Source: a bacterium (GTDB lineage Bacteria > Patescibacteriota > Patescibacteriia > Patescibacteriales > JAGXOH01). Taken from it: a stretch of DNA of 6,518 nt. The stretch's first letter is position 1. Each line of letters begins with the position of its first letter. Below the pieces are notes generated by a model. It saw only the letters and a program-made list of their open reading frames with translations, had not been told where the DNA came from and did no database searches. The position numbers and the translations under genes were made by a program. This document shows, in pieces, positions 1-5,590 of the stretch. Where the stretch lies: contig JAIOTG010000037.1 in NCBI GenBank assembly GCA_021106995.1, forward strand, positions 1 through 6,518, read 5' to 3'.

Positions 1-109
1 AAAATCTTAACAAACCCTTATTCATCGGTTCAACACCCCTCTCGGTTAACATTGAATAAACGAGAGGTGGACCAAGAAGATCCATACGACCCTGGTCTCG
101 AGAAATCAT
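1..109 (-). CDS. Hypothetical protein, N-terminal 36 codons, runs off the window
   Basis: This frame is open from an ATG at 109 down to the window edge and gives 36 residues starting MISRDQGRMDLLGPPLVYSM. It is too short at this truncation to show a family, and I do not recognise it. The start is well supported: GGAGGT lies at 120-115 with a 5-nt spacer to the ATG, the best SD in the window. The frame overlaps the end of the upstream zinc-ribbon frame (30-278) by 80 nt, which is long for two real genes. I therefore think this frame is the real coding frame here and that the C-terminal 29 residues of the upstream frame are its shadow. The two genes probably form one minus-strand operon from the promoter at 320-348. 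No function is proposed. Confidence 0.55.
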   Translation of the reverse strand, partial: MISRDQGRMDLLGPPLVYSMLTERGVEPMNKGLLRF

Positions 110-278
110 TACGCACCTCCTTTTTTAAATATTCTCTCATTGTTTGCGGGCAAATAGTAGAAACCTTTAAACATCGTCCACAAATAACCTGAATATATAT
201 TTCCTCTCTTCCAACAAGCTTGTTATGACCCCAGTTATAACAATGAACACACATTGAATAAATAAAACGTTCTTTCAT
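30..278 (-). CDS. Small zinc-ribbon-like protein with two CxxC pairs (3' end uncertain)
   Basis: As written the frame encodes 82 residues. Residues 10-13 (CVHC) and 33-36 (CGRC) form two CxxC pairs about 20 residues apart, the usual layout of a small zinc ribbon; a further Cys follows at 43. The ATG at 278 has GGGAGGGG at 290-283, giving a strong SD with about 6 nt spacing, and a promoter lies just upstream. Small zinc ribbons may bind nucleic acid or proteins, but nothing here says which. The end is doubtful. After residue 53 the composition changes (Ser/Gly/Arg-rich, no clear fold) and the frame runs 80 nt into the next gene. One extra A in the A6 run at 121-126 would give a 56-residue protein ending in GGA and stopping at TAATG, coupled to the next start. 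So the 3' part may be an artefact of an indel, or the site of slippage. The N-terminal half is the firmer call. Confidence 0.5.
   Translation of the reverse strand: MKERFIYSMCVHCYNWGHNKLVGREEIYIQVICGRCLKVSTICPQTMREYLKKEVRNDFSRPGSYGSSWSTSRLFNVNREGC
115..120 (-). promoter_or_regulatory. Shine-Dalgarno GGAGGT deciding the start at 109
   Basis: On the minus strand GGAGGT is followed by 5 nt (GCGTA) and ATG. It lies inside the upstream zinc-ribbon frame, where it would read as Glu-Val. It is the main evidence that translation starts at 109 in a different frame, and it places the true end of the upstream gene close to this point. Confidence 0.65.
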
Positions 279-319
279 TTTTCCCCTCCCCTTTTTTTAA
301 ATACCTTTTTAATCTCTTA

Positions 320-348
320 ATAATAGCACTAAAAAGAATTGTGGTCGA
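320..348 (-). promoter_or_regulatory. Promoter of the zinc-ribbon unit, extended -10 type
   Basis: On the minus strand a TATTAT -10 (325-320) is preceded by TGC (328-326), an extended -10. TCGACC (348-343) is a 4/6 match to -35 at exactly 17 nt. Transcription would start near 313, leaving a leader of about 35 nt before the SD and ATG at 278. It is divergent from the rpsO promoter, with about 65 nt of very AT-rich DNA between them. Confidence 0.5.
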
Positions 349-356
349 CAAAACAT

Positions 357-372
357 TAAAAAATATTTTTTA
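357..372. repeat. 16-bp AT palindrome between divergent promoters
   Basis: TAAAAAATATTTTTTA is a perfect palindrome lying between the minus-strand promoter (320-348) and the rpsO promoter (413-441). It could act as intrinsically bent DNA or an UP-like A-tract, but palindromes made only of A and T arise easily in DNA of this composition. A lone consensus TATAAT (377-382) lies just downstream without a usable -35, and could be a second, weaker rpsO start signal. Confidence 0.3.
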
Positions 373-412
373 TTAATATAATGAAAAAACTTGGTTAAAT
401 TCAAACTATTAC

Positions 413-441
413 TTGATTTTTTTTTAAAGCCGTGTTATTGT
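413..441 (+). promoter_or_regulatory. Probable rpsO promoter
   Basis: TTGATT (413-418, 4/6) and TATTGT (436-441, 4/6) are separated by exactly 17 nt, with an extended TGT immediately before the -10. Transcription would start near 448, giving an 84-nt leader before the rpsO ATG, long enough to hold the folded element at 481-516. A competing candidate is the isolated TATAAT at 377-382. Confidence 0.45.
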
Positions 442-480
442 CTTATTGAATTAATAAAATTATTTAATAACCTTTTCTTG

Positions 481-516
481 GATACTAGGCTCTTTTTTTA
501 AATTTGAGGCTGTATC
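481..516 (+). promoter_or_regulatory. rpsO leader hairpin, possible S15 autoregulatory site
   Basis: In the rpsO leader GATAC (481-485) can pair with GTATC (512-516). Inside it GCT (489-491) can pair with GGC (508-510). The inner helix holds a 5'-GG/5'-CU step, that is a G-U pair (508 with 491) next to a G-C pair (509 with 490). S15 recognises the same step in helix 22 of 16S rRNA, and it is mimicked in several known rpsO leaders. The helices are short and the loop is large, so this is a hypothesis. A weak alternative pairing of TCTC (515-518) with GGGA (524-527) would use the only SD-like bases before the ATG. Confidence 0.3.
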
Positions 517-531
517 TCGGTTTGGGACACT

Positions 532-912
532 ATGTTAGACAAAAAAAATAAAGAGAAAATCATTAAAAAATTTGGAACTCATGAAAAAGACACTGGATCC
601 CCTCAGGTACAAATCGCCATCTTAACAGAAGAGGTTAAAGAGCTAACTGAGCATTTACAAAAACACAAAAAGGATCATTCTTCTAGAAGAGGTCTTCTTA
701 AAAAAATAGGAGAAAGAAAGAAATTATTAAAGTACTTAATGAAAGAAGATGAAAAGGCCTTTAAAGACTTAGCTAAAAAATTAAACCTAAAAATAGCTAA
801 AAAAATAGAGGAAGAAGAAATGAAAAAACAAGAACTTGAAAAAATAATGGAAGAAAAAGAAAAAATAAGCCAAGAGGAAAAAGAGGGAAAAGAGGAAGAA
901 GAAAATAATTAA
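532..912 (+). CDS. rpsO: 30S ribosomal protein S15 with charged C-terminal extension
   Basis: S15 binds the central domain of 16S rRNA, at the helix 20-21-22 junction and helix 22, as a primary assembly protein of the 30S subunit. The family core fills residues 1 to about 88: the GTHEKDTGSPQVQIA segment (15-29) with Thr21, Gly22 and Gln27 at the junction-binding face, then H41-x6-D48-HSSRRGLL, where His41, Asp48 and Ser51 are the G-U/G-C readers, and Tyr68. The usual length is 88-89; this protein has 126. Residues 89-126 are an extra tail of almost only Glu, Lys, Gln and Ile with a net acidic end (EEEENN), probably a long helix or disordered. The ATG at 532 gives the normal N-terminus; no good SD precedes it, only GGGA at 524-527. 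It is the first gene of the rpsO-NYN-pnp cluster, followed 13 nt later by a terminator hairpin. Confidence 0.97.
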   Translation: MLDKKNKEKIIKKFGTHEKDTGSPQVQIAILTEEVKELTEHLQKHKKDHSSRRGLLKKIGERKKLLKYLMKEDEKAFKDLAKKLNLKIAKKIEEEEMKKQELEKIMEEKEKISQEEKEGKEEEENN

Positions 913-925
913 AATGTTGAAGAAT

Positions 926-964
926 TGCACTACCTAGTCTTATTAATGGTAGTGCACTTTTTTT
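926..964 (+). terminator. Rho-independent terminator or attenuator after rpsO
   Basis: TGCACTACC (926-934) pairs perfectly with GGTAGTGCA (948-956), a 9-bp stem with a 13-nt loop. After one C comes a run of seven T (958-964). It begins 13 nt after the rpsO stop and its T run ends 9 nt before the next ATG. It should end most rpsO transcripts and let a fraction read through into the NYN gene and pnp, as the t1 terminator between rpsO and pnp does in E. coli. Confidence 0.85.
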
Positions 965-973
965 CAAATCAAT

Positions 974-1471
974 ATGATAAAACACAGAGAACAAAGGGTG
1001 TGTATATTAGTTGATGTAGCCAACATGTATCACTCAGCAAAAAATCTTTATAAAAAAAAGGTTAATTTTAAAGAAATTTTAAAAACTGCCATTTCTGGTC
1101 GTAAACTAATAAGGGCTATGGCCTATGTAGTAAAAACAGAATCTGGAGAAGAAGGAAGTTTCTTAGAAGCTTTAAGCCAACAAGGTTTTGAAGTAAAATC
1201 AAAAGAGTTACAAATTTTTGCCGGAGGGGCTAAAAAGGGTGACTGGGATGTTGGCCTTTCGATTGACGCTATTAAAATGGGGGAAAAAATGGATGTAATC
1301 GTTCTAGTCACGGGAGATGGAGATTATATTCCCTTGGTCCAATATTTACAAAACACTAAAGGGTGTTTAGTGGAAGTATTGGCCTTCCAACAAACAGCTT
1401 CAGGAAAATTGGTGGAAGAAGCTGATGATTTTGTTAATTTAAGTGAAAATAAAAAATATTTAATTAGATAA
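974..1471 (+). CDS. NYN domain (LabA/DUF88-like) putative ribonuclease
   Basis: The 165-residue protein is a single PIN-like NYN domain. Visible motifs are the first strand VCILVDVANMY (9-19) with Asp14 and Asn17; KKGDWDVGLSIDAIKMG (87-103) with Asp92 and Asp98; and VIVLVTGDGDYIPLVQYLQ (108 onward) with Asp115 and Asp117. These are the expected acidic metal-binding positions of NYN nucleases, so the site looks intact. Family knowledge suggests metal-dependent RNA cleavage, but many LabA-like members have no measured activity and the substrate is unknown. No membrane segment or signal is seen. The start at 974 is the only ATG before the first core strand and leaves 8 residues ahead of it; it has no SD and lies 9 nt after the terminator T run. 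Lying between rpsO and pnp, it may belong to RNA turnover or rRNA processing; that is inference from position. Confidence 0.88.
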   Translation: MIKHREQRVCILVDVANMYHSAKNLYKKKVNFKEILKTAISGRKLIRAMAYVVKTESGEEGSFLEALSQQGFEVKSKELQIFAGGAKKGDWDVGLSIDAIKMGEKMDVIVLVTGDGDYIPLVQYLQNTKGCLVEVLAFQQTASGKLVEEADDFVNLSENKKYLIR

Positions 1472-1495
1472 GTTAACATAAACTTGGTTAGTAAA

Positions 1496-1529
1496 TAAGA
1501 AGTGCTATGAAAAAAACTCATAGTTCTTA
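1496..1529 (+). promoter_or_regulatory. Bulged hairpin in the pnp leader
   Basis: TAAGAA (1496-1501) plus CTATGA (1505-1510) pairs with TCATAG (1518-1523) plus TTCTTA (1524-1529). This gives 12 bp interrupted by a 3-nt GTG bulge, with loop AAAAAAC. No T run follows, so it is not a terminator. In E. coli the pnp leader folds into a stem cut by RNase III and then acted on by PNPase for autocontrol; this hairpin, ending 29 nt before the ATG, could serve the same purpose. The stem is AU-rich and only moderately stable. Confidence 0.45.
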
Positions 1530-1548
1530 AATTTATTAATCAGGCTTA

Positions 1549-1554
1549 TATAAA
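1549..1554 (+). promoter_or_regulatory. Possible -10 box directly before pnp
   Basis: TATAAA ends 4 nt before the pnp ATG. If used, the RNA would begin at or near the ATG itself, giving a leaderless pnp message, which would fit the lack of any SD. No convincing -35 lies 17 nt upstream. An alternative weak promoter is TTGGTT (1484-1489) with extended TGC-TATGAA (1503-1511), which overlaps the leader hairpin. Read-through from rpsO is the other source of pnp mRNA. Confidence 0.2.
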
Positions 1555-1558
1555 ATTT

Positions 1559-3805
1559 ATGCCAGAAGAAAAAACTTTTAAGGCCGAATGGAATGGTCGA
1601 GAATTAACCTTTAAAACAGGGCGTTTAGCCAAACAAGCTGACGCTGCCGTAACTGTTCAATATGGAGAAACGGTTGTTTTAGCTACGGTTGTAGTATCAA
1701 AAGAAGAAAGAGATATAGACTATTTTCCATTAATGGTAGATTTTGAGGAACGTCTCTATGCTGCAGGTGTTATTAAGGGGTCTCAATGGATTAAAAGAGA
1801 GGGTCGTCCAACTGACGACGCTGTCTTATCAGGTAGAATGATCGATAGGTCTATTAGGCCCTTGTTTGACGATAGTTCAAGAAAAGAAACACAAGTAATA
1901 TTAACCATTCTTTCAGCCGACGGAAAAAACGATCATGATATAGTAGCTTTAGTTGCGGCCTCAGCTGCTTTATCTATATCAGGAGCAAAATGGCACGGTC
2001 CAATTGCTGGTATCCGCGTTGGTCGCATTGATGGTAAATTAATTTTTAACCCAACTTACGAAGAAAGAGAAAAAAGCGATATGGATGTTGTAGTTGCGGG
2101 AAGTGAAGATAAAATAATCCAAATCGAAGCAGAGGGAAATGAAATAAAAGAAGACGAAATGTATGAAGCTCTTATAGGGGGTCGGAAAGCAATGGCTCCA
2201 GCCATTAAACTTATTAAAGAAATGAAAGACAAGATTGGACTGCCCACCCCAGTTGAAGAAATTGACCCAACTGAAACTGACGAAGAGAAAGAAAATAAAA
2301 TTAACAAACAAAAAAATATCGAACTAGCTGAAAAATGGCTCAAAGATAATATTAATAAAACTCTTTTTGATAAATCTTATTACGAAAAGAAAGAAAGAAA
2401 AGGAGCTGTAGTAGCTATTAAAAAGAATTTAGATTTATTTCTATTTGAAAAAGGTATTGAAAAAGACGACAGAAAACTGGTTATTAAAAAAACCGTAGAA
2501 AAAGCCGTTGATTCCGAAATTACCAGAGAGTTAATCGAAAACAAACGAAGAGTTGATGGGAGAGAAATAACGGAAGTAAGAGAAATTCTTTCTGAGGTTG
2601 ATATTTTACCTCGTACTCATGGATCTGGACTTTTCTCTAGGGGGGAAACGCAGATTCTTTCTGTAATCACTTTAGCCGGTCCTGGGCTAGCTCAATCATT
2701 AGAAGGAATGGAAGGAACTGGTACAAAAAGATTTATGCATCACTACAACTTCGCTCCATTTTCAGTTGGTGAAGCTAGATTTATGAGAGGGCCTGGACGA
2801 AGAGAAGTGGGACATGGTGCCTTAGCTGAAAAAGCCCTAATTCCTGTATTACCCAGTAAAGAAGAATTTCCATACACCATCCGAGTAGTAAGCGAAACTA
2901 TGGGCTCAAATGGATCATCGTCAATGGGGTCTACTTGTGGCTCAAGTTTAGCTCTTATGAATGCTGGGGTGCCTCTAAAAAAGGCTGTGGCTGGTGTTGC
3001 TATTGGACTCGCTAGTTACGATGACATGAGTAACTGGGTTGTGCTTACTGACATCCAAGACTTAGAAGACGGAAAAGGTGGTATGGATTTTAAAGTTACC
3101 GGAACAAGAGATGGTGTAACAGCTATTCAGCTTGATACAAAAACTCTAGGTTTGCCTGATGAAGTGATTAAACAAGCGCTTACACAAGGATTTGAAGGAC
3201 GTTTAGGAATATTAAATACTATGGATAAAGCAATAACTACTCCAAATAAAGAATTATCACCACATGCTCCAAGAATTATTAGCTTTAAAGTTGATCCTGA
3301 AAAAATCGGATCAATTATTGGCCCCGGAGGAAAAATTATTAATGCAATAATTGACGAAACTGGAGTTAGTATTGATATCGAAGATGATGGATTAGTTGTA
3401 ATCTGCGGAACTGATCAAGAAAAAAGCATAATGGCTGAAAAAAGGGTCAAAGACATTGTAAAAGACTTTGAAGCCGGAGAAATTTATAAAGGCAAGGTTG
3501 TAAGAATTTTAGACTTTGGAGTTTTCGTAGAGCTTACTCCTGGTAGAGATGGATTGGTTCATGTTTCAGAATTGGCCCCTTACCGAATCAATAAACCATC
3601 TGATTTTATTTCAGTTGGCGATGCGGTTACTGTACATATAAAAGAAATTGATGAAAAAGGAAGAGTAAACCTTACCATGAAAGGAATGAAAGAAAACGAA
3701 CCTCTTTGGAAAGACAAAAAGGGTGAAAGTGTTGGAAATAATTTTAGCACTGGAAATAATAGAGGTAATTACAACAGAGGACCTAGAGATAATAACAAAA
3801 GATAA
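1559..3805 (+). CDS. pnp: Polynucleotide phosphorylase (polyribonucleotide nucleotidyltransferase)
   Basis: This enzyme degrades RNA 3' to 5' with phosphate, releasing nucleoside diphosphates, as a ring-shaped trimer in the cytoplasm. The 748-residue protein has all family parts: a first RNase PH domain (about 10-145) with REGRP (80-84) and the IDRSIRPLF segment; a helical linker (about 150-330); a second RNase PH domain with SRGETQ (Arg361-Gln365), GHGALAEKAL and the catalytic set Asp504, Asp510, Lys512 in LEDGKGGMDFK; a KH domain with GPGG at 588-591; and an S1 domain from about 641 to 712. It is longer than the E. coli enzyme (711) because of a charged Glu/Lys/Asn insert near 229-260 and an Asn/Gly/Arg-rich tail (about 725-748). 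The FFRR loop of E. coli (77-80) reads WIKR here. The ATG at 1559 gives the normal N-terminus without an SD. A leader hairpin and a 3' terminator flank the gene. Confidence 0.98.
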   Translation: MPEEKTFKAEWNGRELTFKTGRLAKQADAAVTVQYGETVVLATVVVSKEERDIDYFPLMVDFEERLYAAGVIKGSQWIKREGRPTDDAVLSGRMIDRSIRPLFDDSSRKETQVILTILSADGKNDHDIVALVAASAALSISGAKWHGPIAGIRVGRIDGKLIFNPTYEEREKSDMDVVVAGSEDKIIQIEAEGNEIKEDEMYEALIGGRKAMAPAIKLIKEMKDKIGLPTPVEEIDPTETDEEKENKINKQKNIELAEKWLKDNINKTLFDKSYYEKKERKGAVVAIKKNLDLFLFEKGIEKDDRKLVIKKTVEKAVDSEITRELIENKRRVDGREITEVREILSEVDILPRTHGSGLFSRGETQILSVITLAGPGLAQSLEGMEGTGTKRFMHHYNFAPFSVGEARFMRGPGRREVGHGALAEKALIPVLPSKEEFPYTIRVVSETMGSNGSSSMGSTCGSSLALMNAGVPLKKAVAGVAIGLASYDDMSNWVVLTDIQDLEDGKGGMDFKVTGTRDGVTAIQLDTKTLGLPDEVIKQALTQGFEGRLGILNTMDKAITTPNKELSPHAPRIISFKVDPEKIGSIIGPGGKIINAIIDETGVSIDIEDDGLVVICGTDQEKSIMAEKRVKDIVKDFEAGEIYKGKVVRILDFGVFVELTPGRDGLVHVSELAPYRINKPSDFISVGDAVTVHIKEIDEKGRVNLTMKGMKENEPLWKDKKGESVGNNFSTGNNRGNYNRGPRDNNKR

Positions 3806-3818
3806 GTATATACTTTAT

Positions 3819-3852
3819 AAAAAACTCTCCTGTTACACAGAGGAGTTTTTTT
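3819..3852 (+). terminator. Rho-independent terminator after pnp
   Basis: AAAAAACTC (3819-3827) pairs with GAGTTTTTT (3843-3851 region), and CTG (3830-3832 region) pairs with CAG (3838-3840). A U-G wobble and one mismatch lie between the two helices, and the loop is TTACA. Seven T (3846-3852) follow the stem. It starts 14 nt after the pnp stop and closes the rpsO-NYN-pnp cluster. Confidence 0.8.
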
Positions 3853-3903
3853 ATTTTAACTATTTTTAAGTAATTTTATTCTTTTTTATAATATTTTTTT
3901 ATT

Positions 3904-3944
3904 AAAAAATAAAAAAGGGAGACCAAGAATTGTTCTTGTCTCCC
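3904..3944 (-). terminator. Terminator of the lipoprotein gene
   Basis: Read on the minus strand, GGGAGACAAGAA (3944-3933) pairs with TTCTTGGTCTCCC (3929-3917): 12 bp with a single bulged base and a 3-nt loop. A run of six T follows (3916-3911), then one A and six more T. It lies 25 nt after the lipoprotein stop. Between it and the pnp terminator (3853-3903) there is only A/T-rich DNA in which I see nothing. The two terminators face each other and separate the convergent units. Confidence 0.88.
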
Positions 3945-3968
3945 TGTTAAAATTTAATATTAAGATTG

Positions 3969-5435
3969 TTATAAGTTTTTATAATAATCTATTGAATTCA
4001 ATAAATTTTCATCACATTCTTTCTCAATTGCTTTATAAATTATATTTCTGGATATTATGTCCATTTTTGATGCCATGTGAACAATTGTTTCTTTTTCATT
4101 TTTTGTCATTTTACCAAAACAATTTGTAACAAAGGCGATTTGATTATCAGATGAATAATCAGAAAGGTGAAAAAGCAAGTTACTTCTATCTTTGTCTCTA
4201 CAATTCATTTGATAAAATAAAGAAACAAATAATTTATACCTTTCTCTTATAAACTGTGTTCCATTGTTTTCTTCTATAGGAGAGATATACAAACACATTC
4301 TTAAAGCTTCTTGTGCTTTTACTGATAATGAAGCGTAATCAAGCTTACATAAGTATGGACAGGCAACTTTAAAATCAATGTTTGAAATTAACTCGATAAC
4401 TCTGTCTTGGTCGTCTGGATTATTTAAATATTTTTCCGCTACATAGGTGGTAAAATATTTATCGCCCCTATAATTTGATTTAATTAAATTTCCCCACCAA
4501 CTCGCTGATATTTCAAACAATTTTTCCAACGTAGTTTTTTTACCTCTTGAAGTCTTTGTAGATTCGTCAAAATACCGGCCGTGTTTATATGCCTCAACCA
4601 CCTTGTCTATCACTTTGTTTGTCGATGGAAAATCTATTATCATCATCCCAGCCGACTCTCTTTGAACCCTTGTTGATCTTGTATCTTCACACACCTTTAA
4701 TGAAGGGTTAACTATATTTTCTTCAAAATCGTCTTTACTATAAAATATAACTGTCCGTGTTTTTTCATCTACCGTCCTCAATAAAGCCTCAAAACCCTTT
4801 TCTTTTAAAATAATTAAAGGCACTGACTTAATTTTTAAGACAGGAATTTCAAAATTTTTACCAGCATAAGCATCCCTTAATTTCCTGGCAAAATAATCGG
4901 GGTTTTTAGATGCTATGGTTTTAAACTCTTTAGCGTGAACAATGATTTTAAAAACCAATGTTAAAATCTGTTTTTCTTGTTGACTTTTATATTCTTTTTC
5001 TTCATTATTCAGCTCTTCACTAGGTTTATTAATCCTTTTTCTTACCTCATTAATCCTTGTTTGCACATAATCACCCGCTCCATTTACCGCTTCCTTTTTA
5101 CCCTCTTGACCCATTGCGATATTAAATAATTCAACTTGCTCTAATGAGCTTTCATCAAGTAATAAATAATATGCCTGAATTGAATTTTTTGTATTAATAT
5201 TCAACAATTTTGCCAAAGCAGATATTTTTCCTTCCTTAACATCAGATGTTCTGTAGACAGCAATATGTCTATCAACTTGAGCCTGGGCAATTTTTTGTTT
5301 TTCCTTTTCTTGTGTAATTTTTTGAGCCTGAACTGCTCTTTGCTTCTCACTTAATTGTTTCTCTTTGTGTTGATCACAACCAAAAATAAAAAAACATCCA
5401 ATCACAATTACCAAAACCATTAATTGTTTTTTCAT
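3969..5435 (-). CDS. Lipoprotein of unknown function, mostly helical
   Basis: The 488-residue protein starts with a lipoprotein signal: Lys2-Lys3, a hydrophobic stretch (5-18) and the lipobox Ile-Phe-Gly-Cys with Cys20 as the predicted lipidated residue. It would be anchored on the outer face of the cytoplasmic membrane. Residues 21-56 are rich in Lys, Glu and Gln (HKEKQLSEKQ onward) and look like a coiled-coil spacer. The rest is Lys/Glu/Leu-rich and largely helical. Segments such as the one around TRVQRESAGMMIIDFPSTNK and VIELISNIDFKV resemble HEAT-type helical repeats, but weakly; I recognise no catalytic motif or named family. The start at 5435 has GGGAGG at 5447-5442 with 6 nt spacing. 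It is a single-gene unit with its own promoter and terminator, convergent with pnp, and no neighbour suggests its role. A surface adhesin, scaffold or substrate-binding role would be a guess. Confidence 0.85.
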   Translation of the reverse strand: MKKQLMVLVIVIGCFFIFGCDQHKEKQLSEKQRAVQAQKITQEKEKQKIAQAQVDRHIAVYRTSDVKEGKISALAKLLNINTKNSIQAYYLLLDESSLEQVELFNIAMGQEGKKEAVNGAGDYVQTRINEVRKRINKPSEELNNEEKEYKSQQEKQILTLVFKIIVHAKEFKTIASKNPDYFARKLRDAYAGKNFEIPVLKIKSVPLIILKEKGFEALLRTVDEKTRTVIFYSKDDFEENIVNPSLKVCEDTRSTRVQRESAGMMIIDFPSTNKVIDKVVEAYKHGRYFDESTKTSRGKKTTLEKLFEISASWWGNLIKSNYRGDKYFTTYVAEKYLNNPDDQDRVIELISNIDFKVACPYLCKLDYASLSVKAQEALRMCLYISPIEENNGTQFIRERYKLFVSLFYQMNCRDKDRSNLLFHLSDYSSDNQIAFVTNCFGKMTKNEKETIVHMASKMDIISRNIIYKAIEKECDENLLNSIDYYKNL

Positions 5436-5441
5436 GATTTT

Positions 5442-5447
5442 CCTCCC
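5442..5447 (-). promoter_or_regulatory. Shine-Dalgarno GGGAGG of the lipoprotein gene
   Basis: GGGAGG is followed by 6 nt and the ATG at 5435. It fixes the start that supplies a complete signal peptide and contrasts with the SD-free starts of the NYN gene, pnp, the miniprotein and galT. Confidence 0.8.
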
Positions 5448-5468
5448 ATGTTCTTTTTGTTTGATTTT

Positions 5469-5494
5469 ATAATCACCGTCATACTCGTGACTAT
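5469..5494 (-). promoter_or_regulatory. Small hairpin in the lipoprotein mRNA leader
   Basis: On the minus strand ATAGTCAC (5494-5487) pairs with GTGATTAT (5476-5469): 8 bp including one G-U, with a 10-nt loop. The G-U pair works only in the minus-strand RNA (it would be an A-C mismatch on the plus strand). A competing GTCA/TGAC pairing also exists. It lies between the promoter and the SD. Any regulatory role is speculative; it could only protect the 5' end. Confidence 0.25.
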
Positions 5495-5521
5495 TGTTAA
5501 GGTGCCTAATTTTATTATTAC

Positions 5522-5548
5522 ATTATACAATGTTTCCCTTTTTGTCAA
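5522..5548 (-). promoter_or_regulatory. Promoter of the lipoprotein gene, consensus boxes with short spacer
   Basis: On the minus strand a perfect TTGACA (5548-5543) and a perfect TATAAT (5527-5522) are separated by only 15 nt instead of about 17. Transcription would start near 5515, giving a leader of about 80 nt. Short spacers lower basal activity and are sometimes corrected by DNA-twisting activators (MerR type), so regulation is possible. The -35 overlaps the last two bases of the neighbouring terminator stem. Confidence 0.6.
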
Positions 5549-5589
5549 AATGAAAAACTACCTGTTTCTAAAAGGTAGTTTTTCATTTT
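5547..5589. terminator. Bidirectional hairpin terminator
   Basis: TGAAAAACTACC (5551-5562) and GGTAGTTTTTCA (5574-5585) are perfect complements. Four more A-T pairs outside give a 16-bp stem with an 11-nt loop. A and T tracts on both sides allow use in either direction. On the minus strand it is a second barrier behind the miniprotein terminator and directly upstream of the lipoprotein promoter. Confidence 0.65.
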
Positions 5590-5590
5590 T

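Noticed and set aside
797..994. Minus-strand 65-residue hydrophobic frame over the rpsO tail
   Set aside because: The complement of Glu/Lys-rich codons reads as Phe/Leu; it also crosses the terminator hairpin.
1123..1521. Minus-strand frames of 62 and 65 residues over the NYN gene
   Set aside because: Antisense to a recognisable domain; no supporting signals.
2039..2343. Two minus-strand frames of 90 and 95 residues inside pnp
   Set aside because: Both are antisense shadows of well-conserved pnp codons, with Phe/Ser-rich composition and no start signals.
5433..5450. Five-codon upstream frame MGGKS ending in TGA overlapping the lipoprotein ATG
   Set aside because: It consists mostly of the SD itself, so the match is most likely a coincidence of GGAGG between two ATGs.
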